Origin: Hansfordia pulvinata
Taxonomy: Eukaryota; Ascomycota; Sordariomycetes; Xylariales
NCBI GenBank assembly: GCA_006538405.1
Contig: BJKQ01000023.1
Location: 124,001-188,000 of the forward strand
Direction: 5' to 3'
Length of the DNA: 64,000 nt
This document shows, piece by piece, positions 9,424-19,347 of the stretch (position 1 is the first letter of the stretch; each line of letters opens with the position of its first letter). The translations under genes and the position numbers were made by a program. The notes beneath the pieces were generated by a model. The model was not told where the DNA came from. It saw only the letters and a list, made by a program, of their open reading frames with translations, and ran no database searches.

Positions 9424-11060
9424 GGCTGCACGACGATTGTGGTGGCGGACTGGTCGTTCTTCTTCCCTCCAGGGCTTCGCCTTGTTCCAGCTTCGAAGGG
9501 CACTGCTCCTGTTGTCTCTATCTCCATGTCGGACTCGAAGGCCGATCCTGCTGCCGCCGCCGCTGCCTTTCTGGCTTCGTCAATCGCGTGTGATCTTTGG
9601 CGACTGCCTGCCAGCCGGATCTCCCGCATCTGCTCTGAGCTTGGCTTGTGAACCACTCCCTTCTCAATCTTCGGTCTTGCTGGGCATTTGGGGAAAATTG
9701 CCGCATGGGGCCCCTTGCAATTGGCACACCTCTCCACTGGCTGATTACAGTCGTCGTCGTGCTGCTTCGCGCCGCACTTGGGGCATATCTCCCTTTGACA
9801 TCTGGGGTCGCGGCTGTGGAAACCATAACACTTTGTGCACTGGTCGACCGTTGGTTCAAAGTAAACCCGCTTGGAGGTCAGCGAGTGGGCAAATAATTTG
9901 AAAGGCTTCTTGATCTCCTGGCTCGTAGCAATCATCCAGGTCACCTCCGCGTCGGTTTCTTTGGTATGTCTGGAGACCAGGCATCGCACAGGTCGGGCTC
10001 CTGTCTGCGCCTCGGTCTCGTCGGATACTGCTTGATGGTCAATTTCCACAGTGAGTCCTTCGGCACTCATTACTCTTCTCGGGCAGCCTTCGAGCTTATA
10101 GTGGTGCCATTTCACGTGGCTCTCAGTCTTCCTAGCTTTCAAAAGGTCGGTTATTTCAGCGTGGTAGGCCAGCAGCTTCCCTTGGGCCGCCTTGTCCCTT
10201 GGGTGGAGCGCGAAGCCTGAGGGACATCGGGAGACCTCTCGCAGCTCAAGACTGTTAAGCTTCAGTTTTCCTATTAGTGTCGTCTTGACCCCGTAGGATT
10301 CTAGGCGGCTGTTGTCCATGCGTACGAAAATTCGGAGTTCCTGCCCGCGTACGAAAATTCGGAGTTCCTCCCCGCGTTTCTTTGTTTCCGTGCTCTCTTG
10401 AAATTTCGGTTGGTTGCTTGGGGCGGCTGTTGGTCCCGATGGCTGTTCGGTGCCTGCCGCACCACCTGCGACTTGGGAATAGGTCAGTTTGGTTGCTTTG
10501 CGCCCTCGCTGTTCGGCTTGTCTCTGATGTTGGCTGGCGCCACCGCCGTCCAGCCAGGTGCTCAAGAATTTGGCGAAGAAAGCCTTGAACTCAAATTGCA
10601 TATGGAGACAGGTCAGTTTCCGCCTTTTGCAAGGTGTTATCAACAGAGGCTGCGCGGTTCCAGAACAGCTTGAGCTTGGATTCGAGTAAAAGTCTCTTTT
10701 TGCAGGATGCAGGCCACCTGCGCCTGGCAAGTGCTTTGTGGGGGTGCCTGGTCGTGGTAAATCTTGTATGCGCGCGGGTAGATGGTGTCGTCAGACTGCG
10801 GGCTGCTTGTACGTGGTCGTTTGATCCCGGTTATGCTGTGAGCGGCTCCAGCTGTACCCTTGCCGGTTGGGGTGATGATGGCACGTAGCCAGCCTCCACA
10901 AACCTTGACGGGGTGTTGAGGATGTCGGAGAGAATATTCGGCCGTAGCCCACAGGGTCAGGGCGGCCGAGACCTTTTCTCGGAGCCTGAGCAGTGCCTGG
11001 ACCGGGATTATGTGCTGGGTTGCCCGGAGGCTCGCCGGGTGCGGTAAGCGTCCGGGCGGC
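9420..11060 (-). pseudogene. LINE ORF1 (gag-like, zinc knuckles), frameshifted N-terminus
   Basis: The C-terminal 400 or so codons (9420 to about 10600) are open and match ORF1 of copy B. They include the RNA-binding region and the zinc-knuckle array (CTKCYGFHSRDPRC, CPKCGAKQHDDDC, CANCKGPH). Upstream of about 10600 the reading frame shifts: residues equivalent to AASVDNTLQKAETDLSPYA are in another register, and the start used by the long frame at 10730 is TTG, not ATG. The stop TGA at 9422-9420 overlaps the ORF2 start as ATGA, as in copy B. The 27-bp in-frame duplication at 10321-10374 is unique to this copy. Confidence 0.8.
10321..10374 (-). repeat. 27-bp tandem duplication inside LINE ORF1
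   Basis: Two 27-bp units (10321-10347 and 10348-10374) differ at one base. They duplicate nine residues (ELRIFVRGQ, then ELRIFVRMD) without shifting the frame. Copy B has a single unit at 18641-18667. Confidence 0.9.
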
Positions 11061-11174
11061 AGAGATTTCGTGGGCCGGAGCAGTAGAAACGTACGAGGTT
11101 CTTGGTGCTGGAGCCGCCTTTTTTCGAGATAGCGCCCTAACAGTGGAGCGCCAAGAAATTAGTTGTAAAAGGTT

Positions 11175-11485
11175 GCGTGAGCGGTGGGTGATGTTGGTGA
11201 TAAATATGCATGGGTGGCACGTAGCGCATGCATGGGCACATATGAGGCGCCTACGTTGGCCGTCCCTAGCCAGTCATACGAAACCGGCGAGACGAGCCAC
11301 ATGAAAACAGCATCCACCGCAGCGCTTAACCCACGAATCAATGCCTGGTCCAAAGCGAATCCACAGTGGCTTGTGCCAGGGGGCTGACTGCTTTGACATA
11401 AATACGGTATTGCACCCATGCTTTTCAAGAGGACAGACGCGATTCTTATTGAATGCACCTCACCACTCTTCGTATACTGAACGCC
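11175..11485 (+). promoter_or_regulatory. Upstream region of the Fungal_N gene
   Basis: This 311-bp gap between the LINE 5' end and the ATG at 11486 must hold the proximal promoter. A TATA-like CATAAATAC lies at about 11397-11405, about 85 bases before the ATG. Inserting the LINE here would have displaced any upstream elements. No other motif is clear. Confidence 0.3.
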
Positions 11486-12810
11486 ATGGCAGACCCTCTC
11501 AGTATAGGCGCATCAGTACTCGCCGTTGTCACAGCTGCCATCAAGTCTGCTCAGTCTCTTCGTGAGGCGGTAGGAAGGTATCGCGACCGTGACCGCCGGC
11601 TGCAAAAGCTCCAGGGCGAACTCCAAGACCTTACCAACATCTTGACAGCACTTCAAGACGCCACCAGTGTCGACACATCTATTTTCTCTCTGTTAGAAGC
11701 GCCTGTTCAACGATGTCACCAGCTTTGCTCTGATTTTGAGAAGTCTATGAAGGCTTTCAGTGAAAAATCAACATTAGGCATCAGAGATTGGGCCAAATTG
11801 GAGTTTAGGAGAGGCGACATCAACGATTTTCTGGACACATTGATGGGATATAAATCGACTCTTTCCGTGGGCCTGGGCACCGTTACCATGTCAGTACCCC
11901 TCTTACATAAAGCTTGGCTTGCACTGATTGCCTGTTGCATAGGCGAATCTCTCGGCTCTCTAAGGAAGTTCTCGAAAACTACCATGAAATGATCAAGGAC
12001 ACGACCTATAGTCTCGAGTTACACCTGCAGCGAATTGACGAAAAAATGGCAAATGTCCCCGAGGACAGTGGCTTAGCATCCGCAACTATCGATCTCAGAG
12101 ACGAAAAAGCAGTAACCGAACAATGCCTTGCCATCTGCGAGAACGCCCGCTCGTTTCTCCAAAATCTGAAATCCAGGGCTCCCGCACTGGGTAGAATTCC
12201 TTCCCACACCGATTCAGGCAATGGCGACCACTTTGAGGCACAGATAATGGCACGGCAAGCTCTTGATGACAATCGAGAGAGGTTAGCGGAAACAGTCGGG
12301 CGCTTGACCGAACGACTTTGCACCCTGGGTTCAGCAAGTGGGCCCGAACATGCGCAGTTACAGCAGGACATCAGTATCTCAAAACAGTGCCTTGAAGTTT
12401 GCAAAATGGCATCAAATCAGGCGTCCAAGCAAAAGGTCTACAAGATTGGGGAGGCAACAGCCGACGGGGATAGCGATCAAGTCGTCGTTTCCACCATGGC
12501 CGATTTTTTTGATGTGAAGAAGGCATTGGCGAAAGAAAACTCTGCACAGTTGATTGGCTTGATGTCAGAGGAGTCTCTTCAGCAGCTTTCTAGAGACCGG
12601 TACGGCAGTCGTTTCGGTGCCAAAGCGGAGCCTCAGACCACAGTTGTTTCCGCTTCCATTCCTAACATTGTGCTGGATGAGTCCGGCCGGTCACAACAAG
12701 GGAGTCAAGACGTGAAGCCACCAGTCAACGCAACTAATGGCCGCAAGCCGCTTCCGAACGAGATAAGGAGAAGGACGACAAGTGAAGATGAGAATGAGAA
12801 TATTCGTTAG
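11486..12810 (+). CDS. Fungal_N (STAND N-terminal / azaphilone-cluster protein L type) domain protein, two exons
   Basis: Join 11486-11889 and 11943-12810, 423 residues. Exon 1 opens with MADPLSIGASVLAVVTAAIK, the signature N-terminus of the family described as Fungal_N, the N-terminal domain of fungal STAND proteins, also named after azaphilone cluster protein L. The hydrophobic amphipathic start resembles HeLo-type domains that can target membranes. The core continues through DRDRRLQKLQGELQDLTNIL and FRRGDINDFLDTLMGYKSTL, and after the intron through VTEQCLAICENARSF, FEAQIMARQALDDNRE, DISISKQCLEVCKMAS and GDSDQVVVSTMADFFDVKKAL. The tail from about residue 350 is polar and probably disordered. 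No NACHT/NB-ARC or repeat sensor follows, so this is a stand-alone version. The 53-nt intron uses GTCAGT...ATAG with a CTGAT branch-like site. Its function is inferred only from the family and from the neighbouring HET relic. Confidence 0.85.
11890..11942 (+). other. Intron of the Fungal_N gene (53 nt)
   Basis: The donor GTCAGT at 11890 and acceptor ATAG ending at 11942 join codon AT/G and give GTVTM-RISRLSKEVLENY, matching the continuous family pattern. The nearby GT at 11894 with the same acceptor gives an immediate stop, which rules it out. An ACTGAT branch-like sequence lies about 20 nt before the acceptor. Confidence 0.8.
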
Positions 12811-13855
12811 ACCCAAGTTTTGGTTTTTGGTCAAATGTCGTCTGATAAACTCCTAGCTCATTGCTGAAAGAGCTGCCCCTGGTGAGACCATTTTCAGCTT
12901 TAATGCGGTGGGCCTTTCACGCACGTTGGCTTTTCATGTTTCTGCCGTTGCCATCGATCATTCACGCTCACTAGATTATTCGCAGACACAATTTTCCGAG
13001 TCGATGCTGTATTACCCAATACCTTTCTTCGGTAGCTAGTATGATAACTATGGCGATTCTGACCTATGCACCCTGGCGTATAATATGATATGACTGATTA
13101 TCTCTGACAATAGATAGATCGAGGTCGACCCTTGGTTTACGCTTGGCCCAGATTGCATCCGTGAGATGACTCGGATACTCCGATAAGTTACAAGGTGAAA
13201 TTTCTACAGCAATTATGTCAGCGTTGGTCGGTATACAGAATCGGATTCACTGGGCACATATTTCTCACTTGCAGACCACGGCTGTAACGGTGCGTAATAT
13301 TCAGCGCTTGCGTGTATCTGTTGATTCGATTGTGCTCCAGGACGGACGAAAAGAGCAGTCCACAATGAAAAGTGACGCTGTATTTTATTATATGGTTGCG
13401 TTTCGTGACGTCACGTCAAACCAGACGTTGCAGGGTAGCATCACGGTGAAAAAACACAAATGTCATGGTTCAATGTTGGACAAATCCTAATGGATCGATG
13501 TAGTGATAAAATGGCAGATCATGGAATGTAAAGCATACCACCCTTTGTGATTATGACAAGTCACGCACCTATCCCACAATACGAAAGTGATAGCAGCTGA
13601 TAACGGCAGAAACTGGGCTCATGCGATGAGGATAGGGCCACAAGGATCATGTTGACTGCTCGTGCAAGTACGACATTCCGTCATTCAGGCGAAGCTGTAG
13701 CTGGGTGAGGGCAAAACCCCTCGTTCATGTGAACTTTACTCTAAAAGGTACCGTTCGACCACTTGAAGCACTCCTGGTGGTGTTCTCACGGGCGACTTAA
13801 GAGCTTGAGCAGCCTCTAGCAGCTGAAGATCTCCGCGGGTGGCAGCCGGCCTTAC
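12811..13855. other. Intergenic, one small ORF
   Basis: This lies between the Fungal_N gene and the 3' end of LINE B. The only ATG frame of note is 13215-13490 (91 codons, MSALVGIQNRIHWAHISH), which I do not recognise. It lacks features beyond a basic tail and may be non-coding. Confidence 0.4.
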
Positions 13856-13872
13856 GATTGATTGATTGATTG
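13856..13872 (-). repeat. (AATC)4 simple repeat, probable LINE 3' terminus
   Basis: Read on the minus strand the run AATCAATCAATCAATC follows GTTAAACGC at the end of the LINE 3' UTR. Short tandem tails in place of poly(A) are known for several non-LTR retrotransposon clades. Assigning this as the exact 3' end is inference because copy A lacks the region. Confidence 0.6.
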
Positions 13873-14044
13873 CGTTTAACGTGGGTTCCATCCCTAGAAG
13901 GGCCTGCCACGCCTCCCAGAGCCGTACATCGCAGGGTTGTGGAGGAGTCGGTAAATACATTCTGTACGTCGCGCACGTGCCCATCCCCGTTATTGCGACC
14001 GTCTGGATGTAGCCATCCAGCCTTGAACCTCCATTCCTCGTTGG

Positions 14045-17000
14045 CTATCTTGGGCAAATGCTCGTGAAGAAGCCGCTGCTCTCCACAAACTTGGCCCACT
14101 CCGCACTACCCTCCCCTAATAAATGAGTGAACTCTGCCCGAGGCACATGCCTCGGCAGCAGTCTGTTACCTCGCAATCTTCTGCAGAAGAAGATGTGCTG
14201 AGGTGACTTTCTCTCCCCGCAGCTGCAATGGATCTTGGTGTCCTCGTGCTGGAAACGCTCGTGGTACAGCGCGAAGTCGCCATGGCCGCTTCGTGCTGCT
14301 AAAAGCCGGTGGATCGTTTCCCGTCGGAAAACGGCCAGGTGTTTGGAAACCGCTGGGCGTCGATAAATCTTCTGGTATCGCGGTTCGACCTGATTCCTCC
14401 ACCAGGACTTGAATTCCTCTCCATTGACTTGCCTCGTATGCCTCTTCACCCACGCAGCTGTTGGCGGGTCGTCGTGAAGCAGGCTCATTCTGGCACCTTC
14501 TCTGGCCAGCCGGTCGGCCGCTTCATTGCCTTCAATATCGCAATGGCCAGGGATCCATTTAACTGTTACGCCCGGCGGGTGCGACCGCGCGATCTCCTGG
14601 AAACGTAAGAAGAAAGCCTGTGAGGACTCGGGAGGTGTCCCGTCCAGCCCGTCCACGACCGACGTGTTATCAAGGCACACGTAGATGTGGTTATGAGGGC
14701 CAATCGCCCGCGCCGCTGCGAGCCCCTGCAGAGCTCCGTAGACCTCCGCGTCGACCACCTCTGCACGCCCGAGTCGACCCATACTATGGTAGATCTCTGT
14801 CGTTGTGCCCCCGGCTCGGATGCTGTAGCCCCAGCCTGTCCGTGTCTGCGCGTTTTCGTGGAGCTGCGATCCATCCGAGTAGACGATTAGATCCGTGTCG
14901 GCATCCCGTTTAGAGAGCCACACCCGGAAGAGATCCGCCTCTGTCTTCTTGTCCTGTCTTTGGGGACCTTGCTTGTGGGACGGTTTAATCAGGGCTGGCC
15001 TTGGATAAGTCGGCACCAGTTGGTAGCTCCTCTGTAGTCGTGTGGGTTCCTTGCGTGCCTGTACGGGTAGTCGGCCAACAAGCGGGTGGTTTCCGTCGAT
15101 GCGTCCGAGTCGGAAGCCGTGTCGGCGCCGAATGCCCTCGGCGAGAAGCTGTGCTGGCGGGAGCTGGGCTTCAAAATGCAAGATGTGCGTCGGATGTGTC
15201 CTCCAGACAGGAAGGATGGCCCTCATCGCCGTCCGTAGTACCGATTCCATTGTCTGGAGTTGGCCCTCGACCTGGCAGCGCTTCGATAGCCCACTGCTGT
15301 TATCCTTCTCCACCCCTGGATACCATGCCTCCATGGCGTGTGTCAGTACTGGTAGCACGCATGCCCTTACCGCTCTCCTGGCTGACTGCACCGGTAGGCC
15401 CCGGACGGTGTTGCACAGCCCGCGGATATGATTGGCTACCCGGCCCGCCTTCCTAGTCCAGTGATGAACATGATCGGTAAACTTCAGCTTTCGGTCCAGG
15501 AACACGCCGAGCCAGCGCATCGAAGGGCCGGCTGTCTTTTCCTCCGTTCCGTGTCTGACCGGCGGGTTGTCGCTGTTCCGCTTGTGCGAGAAGTGCATCA
15601 CTTCTGTCTTGGCGGGGTCAAACTCGACCGCATTCCTCTCGCCCCAAGCGACGAGTTCGTCCAGCTGTCGCGAGGCTTCTGTGGCTGTCTCCTGGAGGGA
15701 CCGCCCAATCGTAAGAAGTCCGGCGTCGTCAGCGTAGCCAAAGCGCCGCCTCTTTGTGCCGAGCTGCCCACAGATTGGTTCTGTATACAGCATGTACAGT
15801 ATGGGCGAGGCCGGCGACCCCTGCGGCAGGCCGCACGTGAGCGGCGCGACTTCCGTGGTTGTCCCATCGAGTCGGACCCTGGCCGACCTTCCTGTCATGA
15901 ACGATTGAGTCCATCTTACCAGGAAAGTGGGCCACCCCTGCTCCCTCATCCGCACAACCAGCCTGCCAACCAGAGCGGCGTCGAACGCGCCCTTCACGTC
16001 TGCTGTGACCAGTGTCGCCACAAGTCCCAGATCGAGGGCTTGTTCGATGTCATGGACTAGGGCTGCGACGAGGTCCGTGGCGGACCGCTTCGGGGGCGCT
16101 CCAAAATGCTGTGGCGCCAAAACCTTCTGCTCCAGCACTGCCCGCGCGAGCCGTCGCGCGACCAGGCGCTCCAGACCCTTGCCGAGGCACGAGAGCAGGG
16201 AGATCGGCCGATAGGACCTCGGATTAGAGTAGTCCTTTTTGCCTTGTTTTGGTATCATTACGACCTCGGCCACTTTGAAAGGTCGAGGGTGGTGTCCCAG
16301 CTTCAGACAGAGTTCGAACAGCCTCCGCACGTGGTCACTGATCGCCGGCCAGATCGCTTTCAAAATCCTGACCGTGAGCCCATCCTCCCCAGGTGATGTG
16401 CTTTGGTTGCCGATCGTGCAGAACGTTGCCTCTGCCATGCTGACTTCCTCTTCGAACGGGATCGTGGGCCGGCTAGGGGTCACATTAACGGCCCAGGGGC
16501 TCTCGATGTCTTCTCCGGACCCGGCCCTTTCGAGGGTCGCTGCGCGTAGAGCCTGTGCTTTGTCCAGCTGCGATTCGTGTACCACACCGTCCACGATAAT
16601 CGGTGGCGAGCTTAGCCCGGTGGAGGGCTTATGCCATGACACGACTCTGTACAGGTCTTTAGGCTCCCTTGCCGAGTCAATCAGCTTGCGCCAGTGGTCT
16701 CTCTTGGCTCGCCGCACCGCCTTTCTGAACTGCCGTCTGGCGGCTATCCTCTCCTCACGATCATCATCTCTCCATCCCAGGCGTTGTCGGTACGTTCTCG
16801 CCGCAGCCTGGCAGTCTTCATTCCACCATGGAGTCGTCTTGGAGTGCTGTATCGTCTTCCCCACCAAACGGATGCTCCCTTGGACAACGGTCATCAGCCG
16901 CTCGCAGAAGCCGTCCAAGCCTGGCACGGTTTGGTCTAGTCCGGGCAGCTCGTGCATCCGTCGCTGTACCATGTCCCTCAGCTCTGTCAACCTGTCGTCT

Positions 17001-17740
17001 GGTACTATCCACTTCGACATTCTGCCAGCGTCTTGAGAGTCACCCGGCCTAGGTACCACAATCCTGAGCGTCTCGTGATCCGATGTCGAGTGCAACTCTG
17101 TGCTCACCCCTGCTTCTGCGAGCCCGATATCTGAGAACACCAGATCGAGCACGTTGCCCCGGTCATGTGTCGGCACATCCGGCTCTGACACCAGGTCCAG
17201 CCCGTGTTCGGACATGATCCGTGCCAGGCCCGCCCCTCCGTGGTAGTCGGCGTTGTCCGCGTCCCACGATGCATCTCCCGCGTTGAAATCCCCCGCCACC
17301 ACAGTGCCTGAAGGGGGAGTCCATCCTTCCAATATCTGATCTACCCACTGAGGTTTGTCGCCTGGCCTGTACACACTCACAAACGTGACGCCCCTCACCT
17401 TCACCCATGTGATGTCCCTCGTGGCGAACGGACGGAGTTGATTTGCCTGTAGGTGTTTTCGTACGTAGATCAGTGATCTCGGCCGGGTCGCGTCGCTGTC
17501 CCAGCTATCGACTGGTGAAAAGACATCATATGCCGGGTGTGTCTTGACTGCCATTCTCCTCCTGGGTGGGACCCCCACCCACGGTTCCTGCATCAGGATG
17601 ACGTCCGCTCGCTCGGCTCCGTGGTCGGCTAGGTTTAGGGCTAGCTCGTTGGGGTCAAGCAAGCCCTGACCGCCCGCCACGTTGACTGAGTGGGCCACCA
17701 GGTGTCTGTTGCGATTTTCTCTCAGGCGGAGATTTGTCAT
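14045..17740 (-). CDS. LINE ORF2: AP endonuclease, reverse transcriptase, RNase H
   Basis: Encodes 1231 residues from ATG 17740-17738. The N-terminal APE-type endonuclease (about 10-230) shows VILMQEPWVG, GDFNAGD and STSDHE, the Glu, Asp/Asn and Asp/His motifs. The reverse transcriptase (about 490-790) shows PKQGKKDYSNPRSYRPISLL and the catalytic YADD at about 668-671. An RNase H domain (about 950-1085) has all four acidic residues: VYSDGSQ, DAEVYGAL, CLDNTSV and GNEAADRLA. Close to the end is a CCHC knuckle (CSCGERKSPQHIFFC, about 1172-1186). This order is that of the Tad clade. ORF2 starts within the ORF1 stop (ATGA), implying reinitiation-coupled translation. No stop or frameshift was seen, so it may be active or recently so. 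Confidence 0.92.
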   Translation of the reverse strand: MTNLRLRENRNRHLVAHSVNVAGGQGLLDPNELALNLADHGAERADVILMQEPWVGVPPRRRMAVKTHPAYDVFSPVDSWDSDATRPRSLIYVRKHLQANQLRPFATRDITWVKVRGVTFVSVYRPGDKPQWVDQILEGWTPPSGTVVAGDFNAGDASWDADNADYHGGAGLARIMSEHGLDLVSEPDVPTHDRGNVLDLVFSDIGLAEAGVSTELHSTSDHETLRIVVPRPGDSQDAGRMSKWIVPDDRLTELRDMVQRRMHELPGLDQTVPGLDGFCERLMTVVQGSIRLVGKTIQHSKTTPWWNEDCQAAARTYRQRLGWRDDDREERIAARRQFRKAVRRAKRDHWRKLIDSAREPKDLYRVVSWHKPSTGLSSPPIIVDGVVHESQLDKAQALRAATLERAGSGEDIESPWAVNVTPSRPTIPFEEEVSMAEATFCTIGNQSTSPGEDGLTVRILKAIWPAISDHVRRLFELCLKLGHHPRPFKVAEVVMIPKQGKKDYSNPRSYRPISLLSCLGKGLERLVARRLARAVLEQKVLAPQHFGAPPKRSATDLVAALVHDIEQALDLGLVATLVTADVKGAFDAALVGRLVVRMREQGWPTFLVRWTQSFMTGRSARVRLDGTTTEVAPLTCGLPQGSPASPILYMLYTEPICGQLGTKRRRFGYADDAGLLTIGRSLQETATEASRQLDELVAWGERNAVEFDPAKTEVMHFSHKRNSDNPPVRHGTEEKTAGPSMRWLGVFLDRKLKFTDHVHHWTRKAGRVANHIRGLCNTVRGLPVQSARRAVRACVLPVLTHAMEAWYPGVEKDNSSGLSKRCQVEGQLQTMESVLRTAMRAILPVWRTHPTHILHFEAQLPPAQLLAEGIRRRHGFRLGRIDGNHPLVGRLPVQARKEPTRLQRSYQLVPTYPRPALIKPSHKQGPQRQDKKTEADLFRVWLSKRDADTDLIVYSDGSQLHENAQTRTGWGYSIRAGGTTTEIYHSMGRLGRAEVVDAEVYGALQGLAAARAIGPHNHIYVCLDNTSVVDGLDGTPPESSQAFFLRFQEIARSHPPGVTVKWIPGHCDIEGNEAADRLAREGARMSLLHDDPPTAAWVKRHTRQVNGEEFKSWWRNQVEPRYQKIYRRPAVSKHLAVFRRETIHRLLAARSGHGDFALYHERFQHEDTKIHCSCGERKSPQHIFFCRRLRGNRLLPRHVPRAEFTHLLGEGSAEWAKFVESSGFFTSICPR

Positions 17741-19347
17741 TGCTGCACGACAATTGTGGTGGCAGACTGGTCGTTCTTCTTCCCTCCAGGACTTTGCCTT
17801 GTTCCAGCTTCGAAGGGCACTGCTCCTGTTGTCTCTATCTCCATGTCGGACTCGAAGGCCGCTCCTGCTGCCGCCGCCGCTGCTGCCTTCCTGGCTTCGT
17901 CAATCGCGTATGATCTTTCGCGGCTGCCTGCCAGCCGGATCTCCCGCAGCTGGTCTGGGTTGAGCTTGTGAATCACACCGTCCTTCGCCTTGGGTCTTGC
18001 TGGGCACTTGAGGAATGTCGCTGCGTGAGGTCCTTTGCAGTTAGCGCACTTCTCCACTGGTTGTTCGCAGTCACCGTCATGCTGCTTCGTGCCGCATTTC
18101 CGGCACAGCATCCGCTGGCATCTGGGGTCGCGGCTATGGAAACCATAACACTTTGTGCACTGGTCGACTTTGGGTTCAAAGTAGACCCGCTTGGAAGTCA
18201 GCGAGTGAGCAAACAGCCTGAAGGGCCTCTTGATCTCCTGGCTCGTAGCGATCATCCAGGTCACCTCCGCGTCGGATTCTTTGGTATGTCTGGAGACCAG
18301 GCATCGCACAGGTCGGGCTCCTGTCTGCGCCTCGGTCTCGTCGGATACTGCTTGATGGTCAATTTCCACAGTGAGTCCTTCGGCACTCATTACTCTTCTC
18401 GGGCAGCCTTCGAGCTTATAGTGGTGCCATTTCACGTGGCTCTCAGTCTTCCTAGCTTTCAAAAGGTCGGTTATTTCAGCGTGGTAGGCCAGCAGCTTCC
18501 CTTGGGCCGCCTTGTCCCTTGGGTGGAGCGCGAAGCCTGAGGGGCATCGGGAGACCTCTCGCAGCTCTAGATTGTCGAGTTTCAGTCTTCTTATTAGCGT
18601 TGTCTTGACCCCGTAAGGCTCCAGGTGGCTGTTGTCCATGCGTACGAAGATTCGCAGGTCCTCCCCACGCTTCTTTGTCTCTGTGCTCTCCCGAGCCTTT
18701 GTCAGCTTTCTTGTGGCAGCTAGCGCACCCAACGGCTGGCCAGTGCCTGCCGCACCACCTGCCACCTGGGAGTAAGAGGGTTTGGTCGTTTCAAGGCCCT
18801 GCTGCTTCGAGTTGGACCGATGTTGGCCCACATTGCCGCCATCTAGCCAGATGCTCAGACATTTCGCGAAGAAGCCTTTGAACTCCCTAGCGTACGTGGT
18901 CACATCAGGTCCCGCCTTCTGCAGGGTATCGTCAATAGAGGCTGCGCAGTCCTGAAAGAGCCTGTGCTTGGTCTCAAAGGAGAGTCTCTCTTTCTGCAAG
19001 ATGCTGGCTACCTGTGCCTGGCAGGTAGCCTGCGAGAATGCCTGGTCGTTTTGAGGCTGGACTGTTCGCAGGGAGGTGATGTCGTCCGATTGCTGACTTG
19101 TCGTCCTTGGTCGTTTATGGCCGGCGGCGTTGTTCAGAGAGCGAACCGCTCCCGTGCCAGTCAACGGCGACGATGGCACGTAGTCAGCTTCGACCACCTT
19201 CGATGGGGTGGTGAGGATGTCGGACAGGAGAACCGGGCAGAGCCCAGCGGGATCGGGTCGGCAGAAGTCTTTTCTCGGGGCCTGAGCGATGCATGGACCG
19301 GCACCGGGTGCGGGGGTGCCCGGATGCACACTGGACGCGGCCATCAT
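17737..19347 (-). CDS. LINE ORF1: gag-like nucleic-acid-binding protein
   Basis: Encodes 536 residues from ATG 19347-19345 (a second ATG follows at once). The N-terminal 200 residues are low-complexity and polar. A conserved basic middle (DLRIFVRMDNSHLEPYGVKT, then the region around GCPRRVMSAEGLTVEIDHQA) precedes three to four zinc knuckles at about 395-450 (CTKCYGFHSRDPRC, CRKCGTKQHDGDC, CANCKGPHAATFLKC). An Ala-rich helix and KKNDQSATTIVVQQ end the protein. As in other LINEs it should coat the element RNA. Its TGA overlaps the ORF2 ATG by four bases. Bases 18280-18543 are identical to copy A. Confidence 0.88.
   Translation of the reverse strand: MMAASSVHPGTPAPGAGPCIAQAPRKDFCRPDPAGLCPVLLSDILTTPSKVVEADYVPSSPLTGTGAVRSLNNAAGHKRPRTTSQQSDDITSLRTVQPQNDQAFSQATCQAQVASILQKERLSFETKHRLFQDCAASIDDTLQKAGPDVTTYAREFKGFFAKCLSIWLDGGNVGQHRSNSKQQGLETTKPSYSQVAGGAAGTGQPLGALAATRKLTKARESTETKKRGEDLRIFVRMDNSHLEPYGVKTTLIRRLKLDNLELREVSRCPSGFALHPRDKAAQGKLLAYHAEITDLLKARKTESHVKWHHYKLEGCPRRVMSAEGLTVEIDHQAVSDETEAQTGARPVRCLVSRHTKESDAEVTWMIATSQEIKRPFRLFAHSLTSKRVYFEPKVDQCTKCYGFHSRDPRCQRMLCRKCGTKQHDGDCEQPVEKCANCKGPHAATFLKCPARPKAKDGVIHKLNPDQLREIRLAGSRERSYAIDEARKAAAAAAAGAAFESDMEIETTGAVPFEAGTRQSPGGKKNDQSATTIVVQQ

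Larger units (their letters stand above)
9024..11174 (-). mobile_element. Tad-like LINE, copy A: 5' end present, 3' two-thirds missing
   Basis: On the minus strand it starts near 11174 with the same roughly 50-bp 5' end as copy B (CCACTGTTAGGGCG type, next to AACCTTTTACAACTAATT), carries a damaged ORF1, the ATGA overlap with ORF2 and about 0.4 kb of the ORF2 endonuclease, then loses similarity at about 9024. The RT, RNase H and 3' end are absent. The flank 8930-9023 does not match copy B. Confidence 0.85.

Noticed and set aside
9365..11120. Plus-strand frames opposite LINE copy A
   Set aside because: Antisense shadows of ORF1/ORF2; identical shadows occur opposite copy B.
13736..14099. Small minus-strand genes downstream of ORF2
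   Set aside because: They lie in the LINE 3' UTR and its flank and resemble nothing known.
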